Shown: positions 1 to 8,508 of the stretch, piece after piece
How the letters are laid out: every line of letters starts with the position of its first letter
Numbering within the stretch: position 1 is the stretch's first letter
Origin: Haloactinomyces albus
GTDB taxonomy: Bacteria; Actinomycetota; Actinomycetes; Mycobacteriales; Pseudonocardiaceae
DNA length: 64,000 nt
Assembly: GCF_031458135.1 (NCBI RefSeq)
Contig: NZ_JAVDXW010000001.1
Span: forward strand, 4,340,001 to 4,404,000
Reading direction: 5' to 3'
Made by a program: the position numbers and the translations under genes
Notes under the pieces: generated by a model
Databases searched by the model: none
Told to the model about the DNA's origin: nothing
Seen by the model: only the letters and a program-made list of their open reading frames with translations

Positions 1-572
1 TCAGCACCGAGAAACCGCACCAGATCATCGCTCCCCACGTCCTCGGCGACGTCGTGCTGGACGAGGTTCGTGTACCGGTGGAGTACCGGCTGGGTGCGCC
101 CGGTGAGGGATTCAAGCTGGTGTTGGCGACCCTGGCAACCTTCCGGGTATCGGTGGCGGGTGCTGCGGTGGGGACGGCACAAGCCGCTCTCGAAGAGGCC
201 GTGCGACATGCAAGTGGACGTGAGCAATTCGGGGTCAGCCTGGCTCGGCTCGGCTCGGTTCCCGCTTCCCTGGCAACTTCCTGGACCGAGATCGAGATGG
301 CTCGCGCGCTGACCTACCGTGCAGCTGCCGCAGCGGCACGAGATCCACTGGCCAATCTGCACCTGTCCTCCATGGCCAAGGTGGGAGCGACCGAGACAGC
401 AGGGCGCGTCGTCGACAGGTCGGTGCAGACAATGGGCCGTTTCGGATTGGTGCGCGGCAGCAGGATCGAGCGGCTTTATCGCGAAGCACGCCCCATGCGC
501 ATCTACGAAGGGTCGACCGAAGTCATTCAGGACTCCCTGGCCAAGCAGCTGGTGAAGCAATTCGCCCGGTAA
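1..572 (+). CDS. Acyl-CoA dehydrogenase, C-terminal part (5' end outside window)
   Basis: The frame is open from the first bases and ends at a TAA at 570-572. The visible part is the helical C-terminal domain of an acyl-CoA dehydrogenase, which takes two hydrogens from an acyl-CoA and passes them to electron-transfer flavoprotein. Family marks are the stretch around REQFG (flavin and adenine contacts), the QTMGRFG segment and the C-terminal MRIYEGSTEVIQ, where the Glu before GST lies near the family's flavin-binding end. A GTG at 54 is only an internal codon, because the reading frame upstream (HQIIAPHVLGDVVLDEVRVP) is already typical of the family. It lies 48 bp before korA. Confidence 0.9.
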   Translation, partial: STEKPHQIIAPHVLGDVVLDEVRVPVEYRLGAPGEGFKLVLATLATFRVSVAGAAVGTAQAALEEAVRHASGREQFGVSLARLGSVPASLATSWTEIEMARALTYRAAAAAARDPLANLHLSSMAKVGATETAGRVVDRSVQTMGRFGLVRGSRIERLYREARPMRIYEGSTEVIQDSLAKQLVKQFAR

Positions 573-620
573 TCCGAACCGAGTGCATCTTCCCGGTAAA
601 GCAAGGAGTGGCCGCCACCC

Positions 621-2609
621 ATGAGCAACGACACCGCGCCTCGCCCGGACACAACCGGACAGAAGCGCACAGTGAACCGAGTGGTCATCCGGTTCGCCGG
701 GGACTCCGGTGATGGAATGCAGCTGACCGGCGATCGCTTCTCCGCCGAAGCCGCGGCATTCGGCAACGATCTCGCAACACAGCCCGACTTTCCCGCAGAG
801 ATCCGAGCTCCGCAGGGAACACTACCCGGGGTCTCGAGCTTCCAGGTTCATTTTGCCGACTACGACATCCTCACCGCAGGCGACCGGCCCGACGTGCTCG
901 TGGCGATGAATCCGGCGGCGTTGAAGGCCCATCTCGGCGCTCTCGCGCGTGGCGGAACGGTCATCGTGAACACCGATGAGTTCACCGGGCGCAACCTGAC
1001 CAAGGCCGGCTATGCCGCGAACCCGCTCACCAGCGGAGAACTCGATGGTCTCGTCGTGCACGAGGTGGCAATGACCACGCTCACGCGCGGGGCGGTGGAA
1101 GCAACGGGGGTGAACAAGAAGGACGCCGGGCGAGCCAAGAACATGTTCGCTCTCGGCCTGCTGTCCTGGATGTATCACCGTCCGGTTGACGATACCGAGC
1201 GCTTTCTGCGCGAGAAGTTCGCCCGCAGACCCGAGCTTGCCGAAGCGAACGTGCTCGCGTACCGGGCGGGATGGAACTACGGTGAAACCACCGAAGCATT
1301 CGCCACCACCTACGAGGTGGGACCCACCGCGTTGTCACCGGGGACATACCGCCAGGTGACCGGTAACACGGCTCTGTCCTACGGGCTGGTCGCCGCGGGC
1401 CGCCGTTCGGGCTTGCCGGTCTTCCTCGGTAGTTACCCGATCACGCCGGCCAGCGACGTCCTGCACGAGTTGAGCAAACTCAAAAGATTCGACGTCACCA
1501 CCTTCCAGGCCGAGGACGAGATTGCAGGCATCGGCGCCGCGCTCGGCGCGGCGTTCGGGGGCTCGCTGGGTGTGACCACCACGTCCGGCCCCGGACTGGC
1601 GCTCAAAAGCGAAACCGTCGGTCTGGCGGTGATGACCGAGCTGCCGCTGCTCGTCGTCGACGTGCAGCGTGGCGGCCCCTCCACAGGGCTTCCGACCAAG
1701 ACCGAGCAAGCCGACCTGCTGCAGGCGTTGTTCGGGCGCAACGGCGAGTCGCCCGTCCCCGTCGTGGCTCCTCGCTCTCCGGCGGACTGCTTCGCAACGG
1801 CACTGGAAGCCACCCGCATCGCGGTCACCTATCGCACTCCGGTGTTGCTGCTCTCCGACGGTGCCATCGCCAACGGCTCCGAGCCCTGGAACGTTCCCGA
1901 ACCGGATGAGCTGCCGGAAATCGATCCCGATTTCTCCCGTTCTTCCGAGTGGTCCGAATCGGGTCAGGAGTTTGCTCCCTATCAGCGGAATGCCGAGACC
2001 CTTGCCCGTCCGTGGGCCATTCCCGGTACGGCAGGTTCGGAGCACCGTATCGGAGGCTTGGAGAAAACCGATGGCAGTGGAAACATTTCCTACGATCCCG
2101 ACAACCACGATTTGATGGTTCGTCTGCGCCAGGCGAAGATCGACGGAATCAGCGTCGATGATGTCACCGTGCACGACCCCTCCGGACAGGCCAGGACGCT
2201 GGTGCTCGGATGGGGGAGTTCCTACGGTCCCATCGGGGCGGCTTGCCGACGGGTGCGGGAAGCAGGTATTCCGGTTGCGCAGGCGCATCTACGGCATCTG
2301 AATCCCCTCCCGGTGAATCTGGGTGAGGTGGTGCGCGGCTATGAGCGCATCGTGGTGCCGGAGATGAATCTGGGGCAGCTCTCCTTGTTGCTGCGTGCGA
2401 AGTACCTGGTGGACGTGCAGCCGGTGACCAAGGTGCAGGGCTTGGCCTTCCTGGCCGAGGAATTGGAGGAAGTGCTGCTACAGGCGGAGTCCGGAACCCT
2501 GGCCAGGACCGAGCGGGCAAAAACCGCCGATGCCCGAGCGCGGGCCGTGCGAGGTAACCATCCTGCGGCGAGCGATTCCGCACCGTATCCTGAGAGGTCT
2601 GGACCATGA
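621..2609 (+). CDS. korA: 2-oxoacid:ferredoxin oxidoreductase, fused gamma-alpha subunit
   Basis: This 662-residue subunit pairs with KorB to oxidise a 2-oxoacid, usually 2-oxoglutarate in actinobacteria, to an acyl-CoA with reduction of ferredoxin. The N-terminal gamma domain begins with VVIRFAGDSGDG (about residues 21-32). The alpha domain carries YPITPASD near residue 272 and a TSGPG segment. Fused gamma and alpha domains of this length are normal for KorA. An AAGGAG lies about 12 bases before the ATG. The stop overlaps the korB start by ATGA, so the two are translationally coupled. The actual 2-oxoacid cannot be read from sequence, and a broader or branched substrate linked to the neighbouring catabolic genes is possible. 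Confidence 0.9.
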   Translation: MSNDTAPRPDTTGQKRTVNRVVIRFAGDSGDGMQLTGDRFSAEAAAFGNDLATQPDFPAEIRAPQGTLPGVSSFQVHFADYDILTAGDRPDVLVAMNPAALKAHLGALARGGTVIVNTDEFTGRNLTKAGYAANPLTSGELDGLVVHEVAMTTLTRGAVEATGVNKKDAGRAKNMFALGLLSWMYHRPVDDTERFLREKFARRPELAEANVLAYRAGWNYGETTEAFATTYEVGPTALSPGTYRQVTGNTALSYGLVAAGRRSGLPVFLGSYPITPASDVLHELSKLKRFDVTTFQAEDEIAGIGAALGAAFGGSLGVTTTSGPGLALKSETVGLAVMTELPLLVVDVQRGGPSTGLPTKTEQADLLQALFGRNGESPVPVVAPRSPADCFATALEATRIAVTYRTPVLLLSDGAIANGSEPWNVPEPDELPEIDPDFSRSSEWSESGQEFAPYQRNAETLARPWAIPGTAGSEHRIGGLEKTDGSGNISYDPDNHDLMVRLRQAKIDGISVDDVTVHDPSGQARTLVLGWGSSYGPIGAACRRVREAGIPVAQAHLRHLNPLPVNLGEVVRGYERIVVPEMNLGQLSLLLRAKYLVDVQPVTKVQGLAFLAEELEEVLLQAESGTLARTERAKTADARARAVRGNHPAASDSAPYPERSGP

Positions 2610-3676
2610 GCAGCACAGCCGTTACCGATTTGGGATTGACCTCGGTCGCCGGGGTTCCCACCACGGAAGCACCGCAGAAGGCCAAGGACTTCACCAGTGA
2701 TCAGGAAGTGCGCTGGTGCCCCGGATGCGGAGATTACGCGATCTTGTCCACCCTCCGCGGTTTCCTGCCCGAGCTGGGGCTGAAGCGGGAGAACATCGTG
2801 TTCGTCTCGGGCATCGGCTGCTCCAGCCGGTTCCCGTACTACATGAACACCTACGGGATGCACTCCATTCACGGCCGTGCCCCGACGATCGCCACCGGGT
2901 TGGCCACCAGCCGACCCGATTTGAGCGTGTGGGTGGTCACCGGGGACGGGGACGCGCTGTCCATCGGCGGCAACCACTTGATCCACGCGCTGCGGCGCAA
3001 CGTCAACCTCACCATCCTGCTGTTCAACAACCGCATCTACGGGTTGACCAAGGGCCAGTACTCGCCGACCAGTGATCAGGGCATGGTCACCAAGTCCACC
3101 CCGATGGGGTCGCTGGACACGCCGTTCAACCCGGTATCGCTGGCCCTGGGGGCCGAAGCCACTTTCGTCGCCAGGGCGATGGACTCCGACCGTCGGGGGC
3201 TCGCGGCAGTGCTGCGCCAGGCCGCTGAGCACCGCGGTGCTGCTCTCGTGGAGATCCTCCAGGATTGCCCCGTCTTCAATGATGGGACCTTTGACCTGCT
3301 CAGAAATGCGGAAGAGGCATCGTTGCGCTTGATCCCGATCACGCACGGCGAACCGATCGTTCTCGGCGCCGAGAGTGAACGTTGCGTGGTGCGCAGCGGA
3401 TTCGGGTTGCGGGTTGCCGCCACGAGTGAGGTGGATCCATCCGACATCGTGGTCCACGACGCCACCACCGACGACCCGGAATACGCCTACGCCCTGAGTC
3501 GGCTCTCCGATCAGGAACTCACACACGTCGTCACCGGCGTGTTCCGCAAAGTGGCCAAATCCACCTACGATGATCTCGCTCGAGAACAGCTCCACCACGC
3601 CAAGGAAGCCGAAGGCCACGATGACGCCGCGCTGCGAGCGCAATTACGAGGGCAGGACAGCTGGACGGTCGTCTGA
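2606..3676 (+). CDS. korB: 2-oxoacid:ferredoxin oxidoreductase, beta subunit
   Basis: This 356-residue beta subunit binds thiamine diphosphate and a 4Fe-4S cluster. WCPGCGDY (about residues 37-44) is the cluster and TPP start motif. GDGDALSIGG at about 113, followed by NNRIYGLTKGQYSPTS, is the TPP/magnesium-binding segment. The ATG overlaps the korA stop by four bases, so the complex is made at matched levels. Length and motifs match actinobacterial KorB, and a strong hairpin follows the stop. Assignment to a 2-oxoglutarate enzyme rather than another 2-oxoacid is by family resemblance only. Confidence 0.9.
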   Translation: MSSTAVTDLGLTSVAGVPTTEAPQKAKDFTSDQEVRWCPGCGDYAILSTLRGFLPELGLKRENIVFVSGIGCSSRFPYYMNTYGMHSIHGRAPTIATGLATSRPDLSVWVVTGDGDALSIGGNHLIHALRRNVNLTILLFNNRIYGLTKGQYSPTSDQGMVTKSTPMGSLDTPFNPVSLALGAEATFVARAMDSDRRGLAAVLRQAAEHRGAALVEILQDCPVFNDGTFDLLRNAEEASLRLIPITHGEPIVLGAESERCVVRSGFGLRVAATSEVDPSDIVVHDATTDDPEYAYALSRLSDQELTHVVTGVFRKVAKSTYDDLAREQLHHAKEAEGHDDAALRAQLRGQDSWTVV

Positions 3677-3698
3677 CACGCTCGAATGCATCACCGGC

Positions 3699-3731
3699 CG
3701 CGTCGGCTCCGATTCGATCGGTGTCGACGCG
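3699..3731 (+). terminator. Composite hairpin after korAB
   Basis: A 7-bp outer stem (CGCGTCG / CGACGCG) encloses a 5-bp inner stem (CCGAT / ATCGG) with a TCG loop. It starts 22 bases after the korB stop. There is no strong U-tract, which is common in high-GC actinobacteria. Confidence 0.5.
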
Positions 3732-3747
3732 TGAGCCGGGCGAGGGG

Positions 3748-3763
3748 TCTACCGCGCGGTAGA
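3748..3763. promoter_or_regulatory. 16-bp perfect palindrome before GntR gene
   Basis: tctaccgcgcggtaga is perfectly self-complementary and ends 14 bases before the first candidate ATG of the GntR/FCD regulator. Its position suggests an operator, probably autoregulatory. No second copy was noticed in the window. Confidence 0.5.
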
Positions 3764-3777
3764 TTCCGACCATCGGT

Positions 3778-4542
3778 ATGATGCGAACTATTATGAGTGA
3801 AGTCGGGTCGGCCGCGAGCATTGCATGGGAGCGGCGTGGTGAGAAGGTCTCTTCGACCATCGCGCGGGACATCGTGCGTGAAATCGCCAAGAAGCGCCTC
3901 GCTCCGGGGGCCACACTCGAGTCGGAAAGCGCCATGCTCGAGCGCTATCAGGTCGCGCGAGCTTCACTGCGGGAGGCGCTGCGTGTTCTCGAGGTACACG
4001 GCCTGGTCCGGATGAAGCCGGGGCCCGGTGGCGGGCCCGTCGTCTCCGAGGTGGACAGCCGCGAGTTCGGCCGTATGGCCACGCTGTTTTTTCAAGTGCT
4101 CGACATTCGATTCTCCGAACTGGTCGAGGCACGACTGATCCTCGAACCGCTCGTTGCCCGCTTGGCCGCCGAGCGCCACGACCCGCAGGACAATGATGAG
4201 CTACGGGCCATTGTGCAGCAGGGACTCGACGCCGAGGAGGACGGCGAGTGGCTGGAGGCCAGTAATGCCTTCCACGCGAAGGTGCTGTCGATGTCGGGAA
4301 ACGGCCTGCTCAACATCTTCGCTCGCGCGATGAAGGACATTTTCACCGAGCGGGCCTCGGCGGTTTACGTGGCCAGCAAACGTGGTCGGGTCAAACGGGT
4401 CCATGCCGAGATCGCCGATGCGATCATCGACGGCGACGCGGAAGTGGCGGAGCGCTTGATGCGCGAGCACATGAGTGAGTACGCCAAGACCGTTTCCAAG
4501 CGTGAGCCGCAGTTGATGAACGAGGTCGTCGACTGGCGCTGA
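3778..4542 (+). CDS. GntR-family transcriptional regulator, FadR/FCD type
   Basis: The protein has about 254 residues, with an N-terminal winged helix-turn-helix (LESESAMLERYQVARASLRE, about residues 42-61) and a C-terminal all-helical FCD ligand domain (about 100-240) containing the FHAKVLSMSGN segment. FCD regulators sense small carboxylates or acyl-CoAs, often with a metal ion. Starts at 3778, 3781 or 3793 are all possible. None has a clear ribosome site, so a leaderless transcript is plausible. It is separated from korAB by a hairpin and a palindrome and converges with the flavoprotein gene to its right. It may control itself and nearby catabolic genes, but no target is proven by sequence. 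Confidence 0.85.
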   Translation: MMRTIMSEVGSAASIAWERRGEKVSSTIARDIVREIAKKRLAPGATLESESAMLERYQVARASLREALRVLEVHGLVRMKPGPGGGPVVSEVDSREFGRMATLFFQVLDIRFSELVEARLILEPLVARLAAERHDPQDNDELRAIVQQGLDAEEDGEWLEASNAFHAKVLSMSGNGLLNIFARAMKDIFTERASAVYVASKRGRVKRVHAEIADAIIDGDAEVAERLMREHMSEYAKTVSKREPQLMNEVVDWR

Positions 4543-4552
4543 AAGCTCCTCC

Positions 4553-4578
4553 GCCCGCAGGACCACTCCGGTGCGGGC
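4553..4578. terminator. Hairpin between convergent genes
   Basis: GCCCGCA and TGCGGGC form a 7-bp stem with a 12-base loop, just after the GntR stop and before the 3' end of the leftward flavoprotein gene. It could end transcription from either side. No U-tract is visible. Confidence 0.35.
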
Positions 4579-4641
4579 TTCATGCCGGCAGGGCGGAACG
4601 GCCCTTTCCGCGGTGATCGCTCCACCCCACCGGCCCCTCCC

Positions 4642-6354
4642 TCAGCTCCGTACACCGCCGAGTTCGTTGGACACGAGATAGGCCAGTGTGATGCCTCGGC
4701 CGAGAGCGAAGCCGCTGTTGTAACCACTTCCCATTGTGGTCATCGCTGCGCAGGAACCCGCCGCGTACAATCCGGGGACGGCTGCGCCCGCCTCGTCGAG
4801 GACGTGACCGTCCCCGTCGATGTGTATCCCACTGGAGCCGATGCCGGTCCCCACGAACTTCAGCTTCAGGCCGTGGAAGGGCGGCTCGGTGATGGTGCCC
4901 AGCACCGGGTTGGGCCCGTGCTCGGGGTCCCCGGCGAAGCGCCGGACGTAATCGACCGTTCCCCGGCCGAACTCGGGATCCTCACCACGCGCTGCATTCG
5001 CACTGTAGTGAGCAGCGGTCGCCTCGAGCTGCTCGCCGTCGATACCGAGCGCCTCGCCGAGCTCACGCAGACTCGGAGCGGAGGTGACCAGTCCGTCCGG
5101 ATATTCCCCGCCGGGTGGAGTGGCCGACAGACCGTACTTGCGATGGTGCTGCTCGTCCCAGACGAGGAAGAAGGGCAGGTGCGGATCATCGGGGTCCATG
5201 GTCTTGGCCACGATGTCGACCCAGTAGGAGTCGTTGCAGTAGCGCTTGCCGCTCTTGTCCACGATCATGGTGTGCGGCATCGCGTACTCGGGTCCGTACG
5301 CGAACCCGGTGCCGACCTCCGAGCGCCAGCCGGGCAGCATGGGAACGCTGGTGGCGGGGATCCGTGCGACCGCCCCGCCCACCGAACGCGCGAGCTTGAT
5401 CCCGTCGCCGCGCAGGCTGTCGGGCGCGACACTGCCGAAGTCCTCCGGAGCGAGATTCAGCAGTTCTCGTACCAGTTCGGGATCCCAGTCGTAGCTGCTG
5501 GTGGCCAGCACAACCGCTCCGTGCCGCTCCACCCGGCCATTCGGTCCCTCGGCGCGTGCGCCGACGACCCGACCACGCTCGTCGCGCAGCAGCTCGGTCA
5601 CCGGGTGGGACGGGAGAATCTCGATGTGGTCCTCCTTGAGCACCCGGGTGAGGAAGCTCGCCACCACACCGGTGCCGAAGGTCAGCGGATCGCTTTCCTC
5701 CGCGGCGGTCTCGGGCGGTTGATCGTGGCGGCCGGAAAGACCGAAGGCATTCATGCCGGCTTGTCCGGGCTCGTCGTCGTTGTCACCCTCGTCGACATGG
5801 GTCAGTCGTCGCCCCTTGACGAACATGTCGGCGTAGGTGGTGCCCACCGGGAAGTACGGGCTCACGCGCAGTCGCTCGCGCCACTGGCCGAGCATGCTGC
5901 CGTCGATCACTTCGTTGGTGAGGTACCGGCCTGCGTCGAGGGCACCGTCGGCCTCCCCATGATAGTCGGCGAGGCCCGGGATGACGGTCCAGTTGATGGC
6001 GCCCACGTCTTCCCAGTACCGCGTCGCGACCGGCGCCATGGTCAGCCAGCGGTGCATCGCTTGTTCGTCGCGTACCTCGGGGTGGTCCCGGCCGATGTCG
6101 CGAACGTAGCGCTCGGCGGTGTCGAGATCGTCTGCGATCTCCTCGCGCTCGGCGACGTGGTTGGCGCCGACCCAGACCTGTCCTCCCGAGTACGCGGCTG
6201 CTCCGCCGACCAGTTCGTCGGCTTCGAAGATGGTGACCGAGCACCCGTTGAGGGCCGCGCCCAGAGCGGTGGCCAGACCGGAGAGCCCTGCTCCCACGAC
6301 GACCACGGGCTGTTTGGCACTGGTCTCGGTCTCGTTCGTTCGGTGGTTGGTCAT
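4642..6354 (-). CDS. FAD-dependent 3-ketosteroid-dehydrogenase-like oxidoreductase
   Basis: This 570-residue flavoprotein belongs to the FAD-binding 2 (fumarate reductase/succinate dehydrogenase flavoprotein) superfamily, the group that includes 3-ketosteroid Delta1-dehydrogenases. VVVVGAGLSGLATALGAALNG (from about residue 17) is the dinucleotide fold, followed by EADELVGG and the C-terminal FAD segment GLYAAGSCAAMTTMGSGYNSG. The chemistry expected is desaturation next to a ring ketone or, in reverse, enone reduction. The exact substrate is unknown. It is transcribed leftward behind the amidohydrolase and SDR genes. A second, diverged member of the same family lies at 18.6-20.2 kb. Confidence 0.8.
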   Translation of the reverse strand: MTNHRTNETETSAKQPVVVVGAGLSGLATALGAALNGCSVTIFEADELVGGAAAYSGGQVWVGANHVAEREEIADDLDTAERYVRDIGRDHPEVRDEQAMHRWLTMAPVATRYWEDVGAINWTVIPGLADYHGEADGALDAGRYLTNEVIDGSMLGQWRERLRVSPYFPVGTTYADMFVKGRRLTHVDEGDNDDEPGQAGMNAFGLSGRHDQPPETAAEESDPLTFGTGVVASFLTRVLKEDHIEILPSHPVTELLRDERGRVVGARAEGPNGRVERHGAVVLATSSYDWDPELVRELLNLAPEDFGSVAPDSLRGDGIKLARSVGGAVARIPATSVPMLPGWRSEVGTGFAYGPEYAMPHTMIVDKSGKRYCNDSYWVDIVAKTMDPDDPHLPFFLVWDEQHHRKYGLSATPPGGEYPDGLVTSAPSLRELGEALGIDGEQLEATAAHYSANAARGEDPEFGRGTVDYVRRFAGDPEHGPNPVLGTITEPPFHGLKLKFVGTGIGSSGIHIDGDGHVLDEAGAAVPGLYAAGSCAAMTTMGSGYNSGFALGRGITLAYLVSNELGGVRS

Positions 6355-6471
6355 CGGTGCACGTCCCTTCCCGCTGCTGGAGCTCGGAGTTGTTGTTCAT
6401 CCGGTTTCCCGTCGACTCGTGGACGAGGAGCTCTCGTGGCTTGCACCGGTAGAGCGCTCGGTGTGGAACGC

Positions 6472-7275
6472 TTACCCGTCTGCGGGCAAGTCCAGGCGGA
6501 GTACGCGCTCGAGGTTCTTGCCGAGGATGGCCGCTTCGACCTCGTCGCCGAGGTTCAGCCTGCGGATGGCGTCGATCTCCTCGGCCGGGTTGGCCATCGG
6601 CCAGTCGGAGCCGAACACCACCCGTTCCGCACCGTGATTGTTGATCAGGCGGCGTACCGTGTTCGGGTCCATCCGAGCCAGCGCGGGAGGCCAGGAAGTT
6701 TCCAGGACGATCGGCAGGCCACGCAGTTCTTCCTCGGCTTCTTCAAGCATGTGGTACCCCCCGAAGTGGCAGGCGACCAGACGCAGGCGAGGGAAGGTCC
6801 GCACGATCTCGCGCAGCATCCGCGGTGTGCTCAGCGAGTTGACCTGCCCACTTCCGCCGGCTCCCACATGGGTGATGACCGCGATGTCCTCGTCGAACGC
6901 CTCGAACAGTTCCCAGAGGCGTTCGTGCATGAGGCCGAATCCCTGGAACAGGGGATGAACTTTGACGCCCCGGATCCCGTGGCGGCGCAGACTGTTGAGG
7001 TTTTCCTCCACGCTGAGATCCACATGCACCGACCCGAACGGGGTGAAACTCGCCCGGTCTAGGGAGGCCACGAACTCGTTGGTGCGGTCGACATGTCGTG
7101 CTGCGCCTGCCACTCCCAGAGCGATGCTGTGCCCGACACCGTTGTCGGGCATCTCGCCGGCGAGGGTGGTCGACTTTCCGTCGCCGACCGCCGACAGGCC
7201 CGGAAGCTTGTTGGCACTCAGCGCCTTGTCGGCCAATGCGTCGGGCCAAACGTGCGTGTGTGCATCAATGATCAA
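6472..7275 (-). CDS. Amidohydrolase-2 family metal-dependent hydrolase or decarboxylase
   Basis: A TIM-barrel protein of about 267 residues. The metal-binding HTH of IDAHTHVWP opens the protein, with later metal or catalytic His/Asp candidates in ITHVGAG, ACHFGG and VFGSDWPMANP. This pattern is that of the amidohydrolase_2 (ACMSD-like) family, which hydrolyses C-C or lactone bonds or decarboxylates. A TTG start at 7275 is preferred because GAGG lies about 5 bases upstream and it places the conserved IIDAHTH at the N terminus. A longer frame begins at 7326. It lies between the SDR and the flavoprotein on the same strand, so a ring-cleavage or lactone-hydrolysis role in the same pathway is likely. 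Confidence 0.75.
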   Translation of the reverse strand: MIIDAHTHVWPDALADKALSANKLPGLSAVGDGKSTTLAGEMPDNGVGHSIALGVAGAARHVDRTNEFVASLDRASFTPFGSVHVDLSVEENLNSLRRHGIRGVKVHPLFQGFGLMHERLWELFEAFDEDIAVITHVGAGGSGQVNSLSTPRMLREIVRTFPRLRLVACHFGGYHMLEEAEEELRGLPIVLETSWPPALARMDPNTVRRLINNHGAERVVFGSDWPMANPAEEIDAIRRLNLGDEVEAAILGKNLERVLRLDLPADG

Positions 7276-7392
7276 AATGACCTCGTTTCTTCGACACATC
7301 TCGACCGGATGGGATGTGATGGCCATTGCGGGTACTCAGGACGAAGCCGGTTGGCGGAGAGGTGCCCCGGGGAGTATCGAGTGCCTACCCCG

Positions 7393-8190
7393 TCACCTGG
7401 TGAGGTAGCCGCCATCGGCGGTGATTGCCTGTCCGGTGATCAGCGAGGATGCGGGGGAGCACAGCCAGAGATTGGCCTGCGCCACTTCCTCCGGCGTACC
7501 GAGCCGCCCGAGCAGACTCAGCCGTCCCGCCATGTCGGATTCGCTCTCCTCGCGTGCTTGTCTTGCTTCCCGCACCATTGGTGTGTCGATCGCTCCGGGG
7601 CAAACGGCGTTGACTCGTACACCGAACTCCGCGTACTCCAGGGCTGCGGTGCGGGTCAGTCCGATCACGCCATGTTTGGCGGAGGTGTATGCGGGTGCCC
7701 CGGAGCCGGCCCGGAAGGAGCGAACGGAACCGACATTGACGATGGAACCAGGGGTGCCCTGGCGAAGTAGCTGCGCGATCTCATACTTCAGCGACAGCAG
7801 CATCGAGGTCAGGTTGATATCGAGAATGTGCCGGAACTGTTCGGGATCGGCATCGACGATTCGGTGCCGATCCGGGGTGATCGCCGCGTTGTTCACGGCA
7901 CAGTCCAAGCGGCCGTAGCGGTCGACGGTCTGCGTGACCAGCGTTTCGACGTCTTCGGCGCGACTGACGTCGGTGTGTACGAACGACGCTTCGCCACCGT
8001 CGATGGTGATTTCGTCGGCAACGGCGGCCCCGGCCTCAGAGGAGATGTCGGCGACGACGACTTTCGCACCTGCCGTGGCGAATGCCAGAGTGGTTGCCCG
8101 TCCCATGCCGGCACCACCACCGGTGACGATGACCACCTTCCCCGCGACGGTGTCCGGGGTTCCTGCCGTATTGCTCTTGGCCATGCACAT
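7393..8190 (-). CDS. Classical SDR-family oxidoreductase
   Basis: A 265-residue short-chain dehydrogenase with the cofactor motif VTGGGAGMG, the NNAA segment, a catalytic Ser in VNVGSVRS and YTSAK as the Tyr-Lys pair. It lacks the cofactor-pocket insertion seen in mycofactocin-coupled SDRs at 33 kb and 38 kb, so soluble NAD(P) use is likelier. The MCMAK start may be replaced by the internal ATG two codons on. It is the first gene of the leftward SDR-amidohydrolase-flavoprotein set, and one copy of the shared AT-rich operator lies about 60 bases upstream. Confidence 0.85.
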   Translation of the reverse strand: MCMAKSNTAGTPDTVAGKVVIVTGGGAGMGRATTLAFATAGAKVVVADISSEAGAAVADEITIDGGEASFVHTDVSRAEDVETLVTQTVDRYGRLDCAVNNAAITPDRHRIVDADPEQFRHILDINLTSMLLSLKYEIAQLLRQGTPGSIVNVGSVRSFRAGSGAPAYTSAKHGVIGLTRTAALEYAEFGVRVNAVCPGAIDTPMVREARQAREESESDMAGRLSLLGRLGTPEEVAQANLWLCSPASSLITGQAITADGGYLTR

Positions 8191-8252
8191 GCCCCTGTTC
8201 GCCCACCCGGATGGGGACGCTTGTCCGTGGTTGTCTACCGCAAGGCGCTAAA

Positions 8253-8268
8253 GATAATAATCGTTATC
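8253..8268 (-). promoter_or_regulatory. Shared AT-rich operator motif, copy A
   Basis: Read on the minus strand this is GATAACGATTATTATC. It lies 63 bases upstream of the leftward SDR start and matches the motif copies near 8.48, 17.67, 20.28 and 33.91 kb. The arms GATAA / TTATC are inverted repeats. Confidence 0.55.
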
Positions 8269-8473
8269 CTGGTTGTGCGTCTTGTTGATGTCAAGGCTCT
8301 CCTGTGCGCGTCCGGCACGTCTCGCTACCCCGGTACGTACACGTTCTGTTGGTCGAAGGTGCCATGTGGTGCCACGTCGACACGTCCGCCGACATTGCCG
8401 CTCCTGCCCCGACATGGCGGGAAACCGGGGGTGGACAGGGGTCGTGATGCGGCTTACAGTGTGGAAACTCATA

Positions 8474-8495
8474 CCAATGATAATCATCATTTTGG
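8474..8495 (+). promoter_or_regulatory. Shared AT-rich operator motif, copy B
   Basis: The plus strand carries ATGATAATCAT, a perfect 11-bp palindrome, inside a longer CCA...TTGG context, ending about 20 bases before the start codon of the first binding lipoprotein. The core also resembles the classical Fur-box half sites, so a Fur-family regulator cannot be excluded. Confidence 0.55.
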
Positions 8496-8508
8496 CTCGT
8501 GCTGGGAG

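Noticed and set aside
2339..3643. A 434-codon leftward frame across korB
   Set aside because: It is the antisense shadow of korA/korB, with no motifs and no ribosome site.
4582..7062. An 826-codon open frame on the plus strand
   Set aside because: It is antisense to the flavoprotein and amidohydrolase genes, which have clear family motifs. Long antisense frames are common in high-GC DNA, and this one shows no recognisable domain.
8271..8300. Full -35/-10 promoter for the leftward SDR
   Set aside because: A TTGACA is present, but no -10 hexamer at 16-19 bases is convincing. The equivalent spacing near 33.9 kb differs, so only the operator motif is reported.
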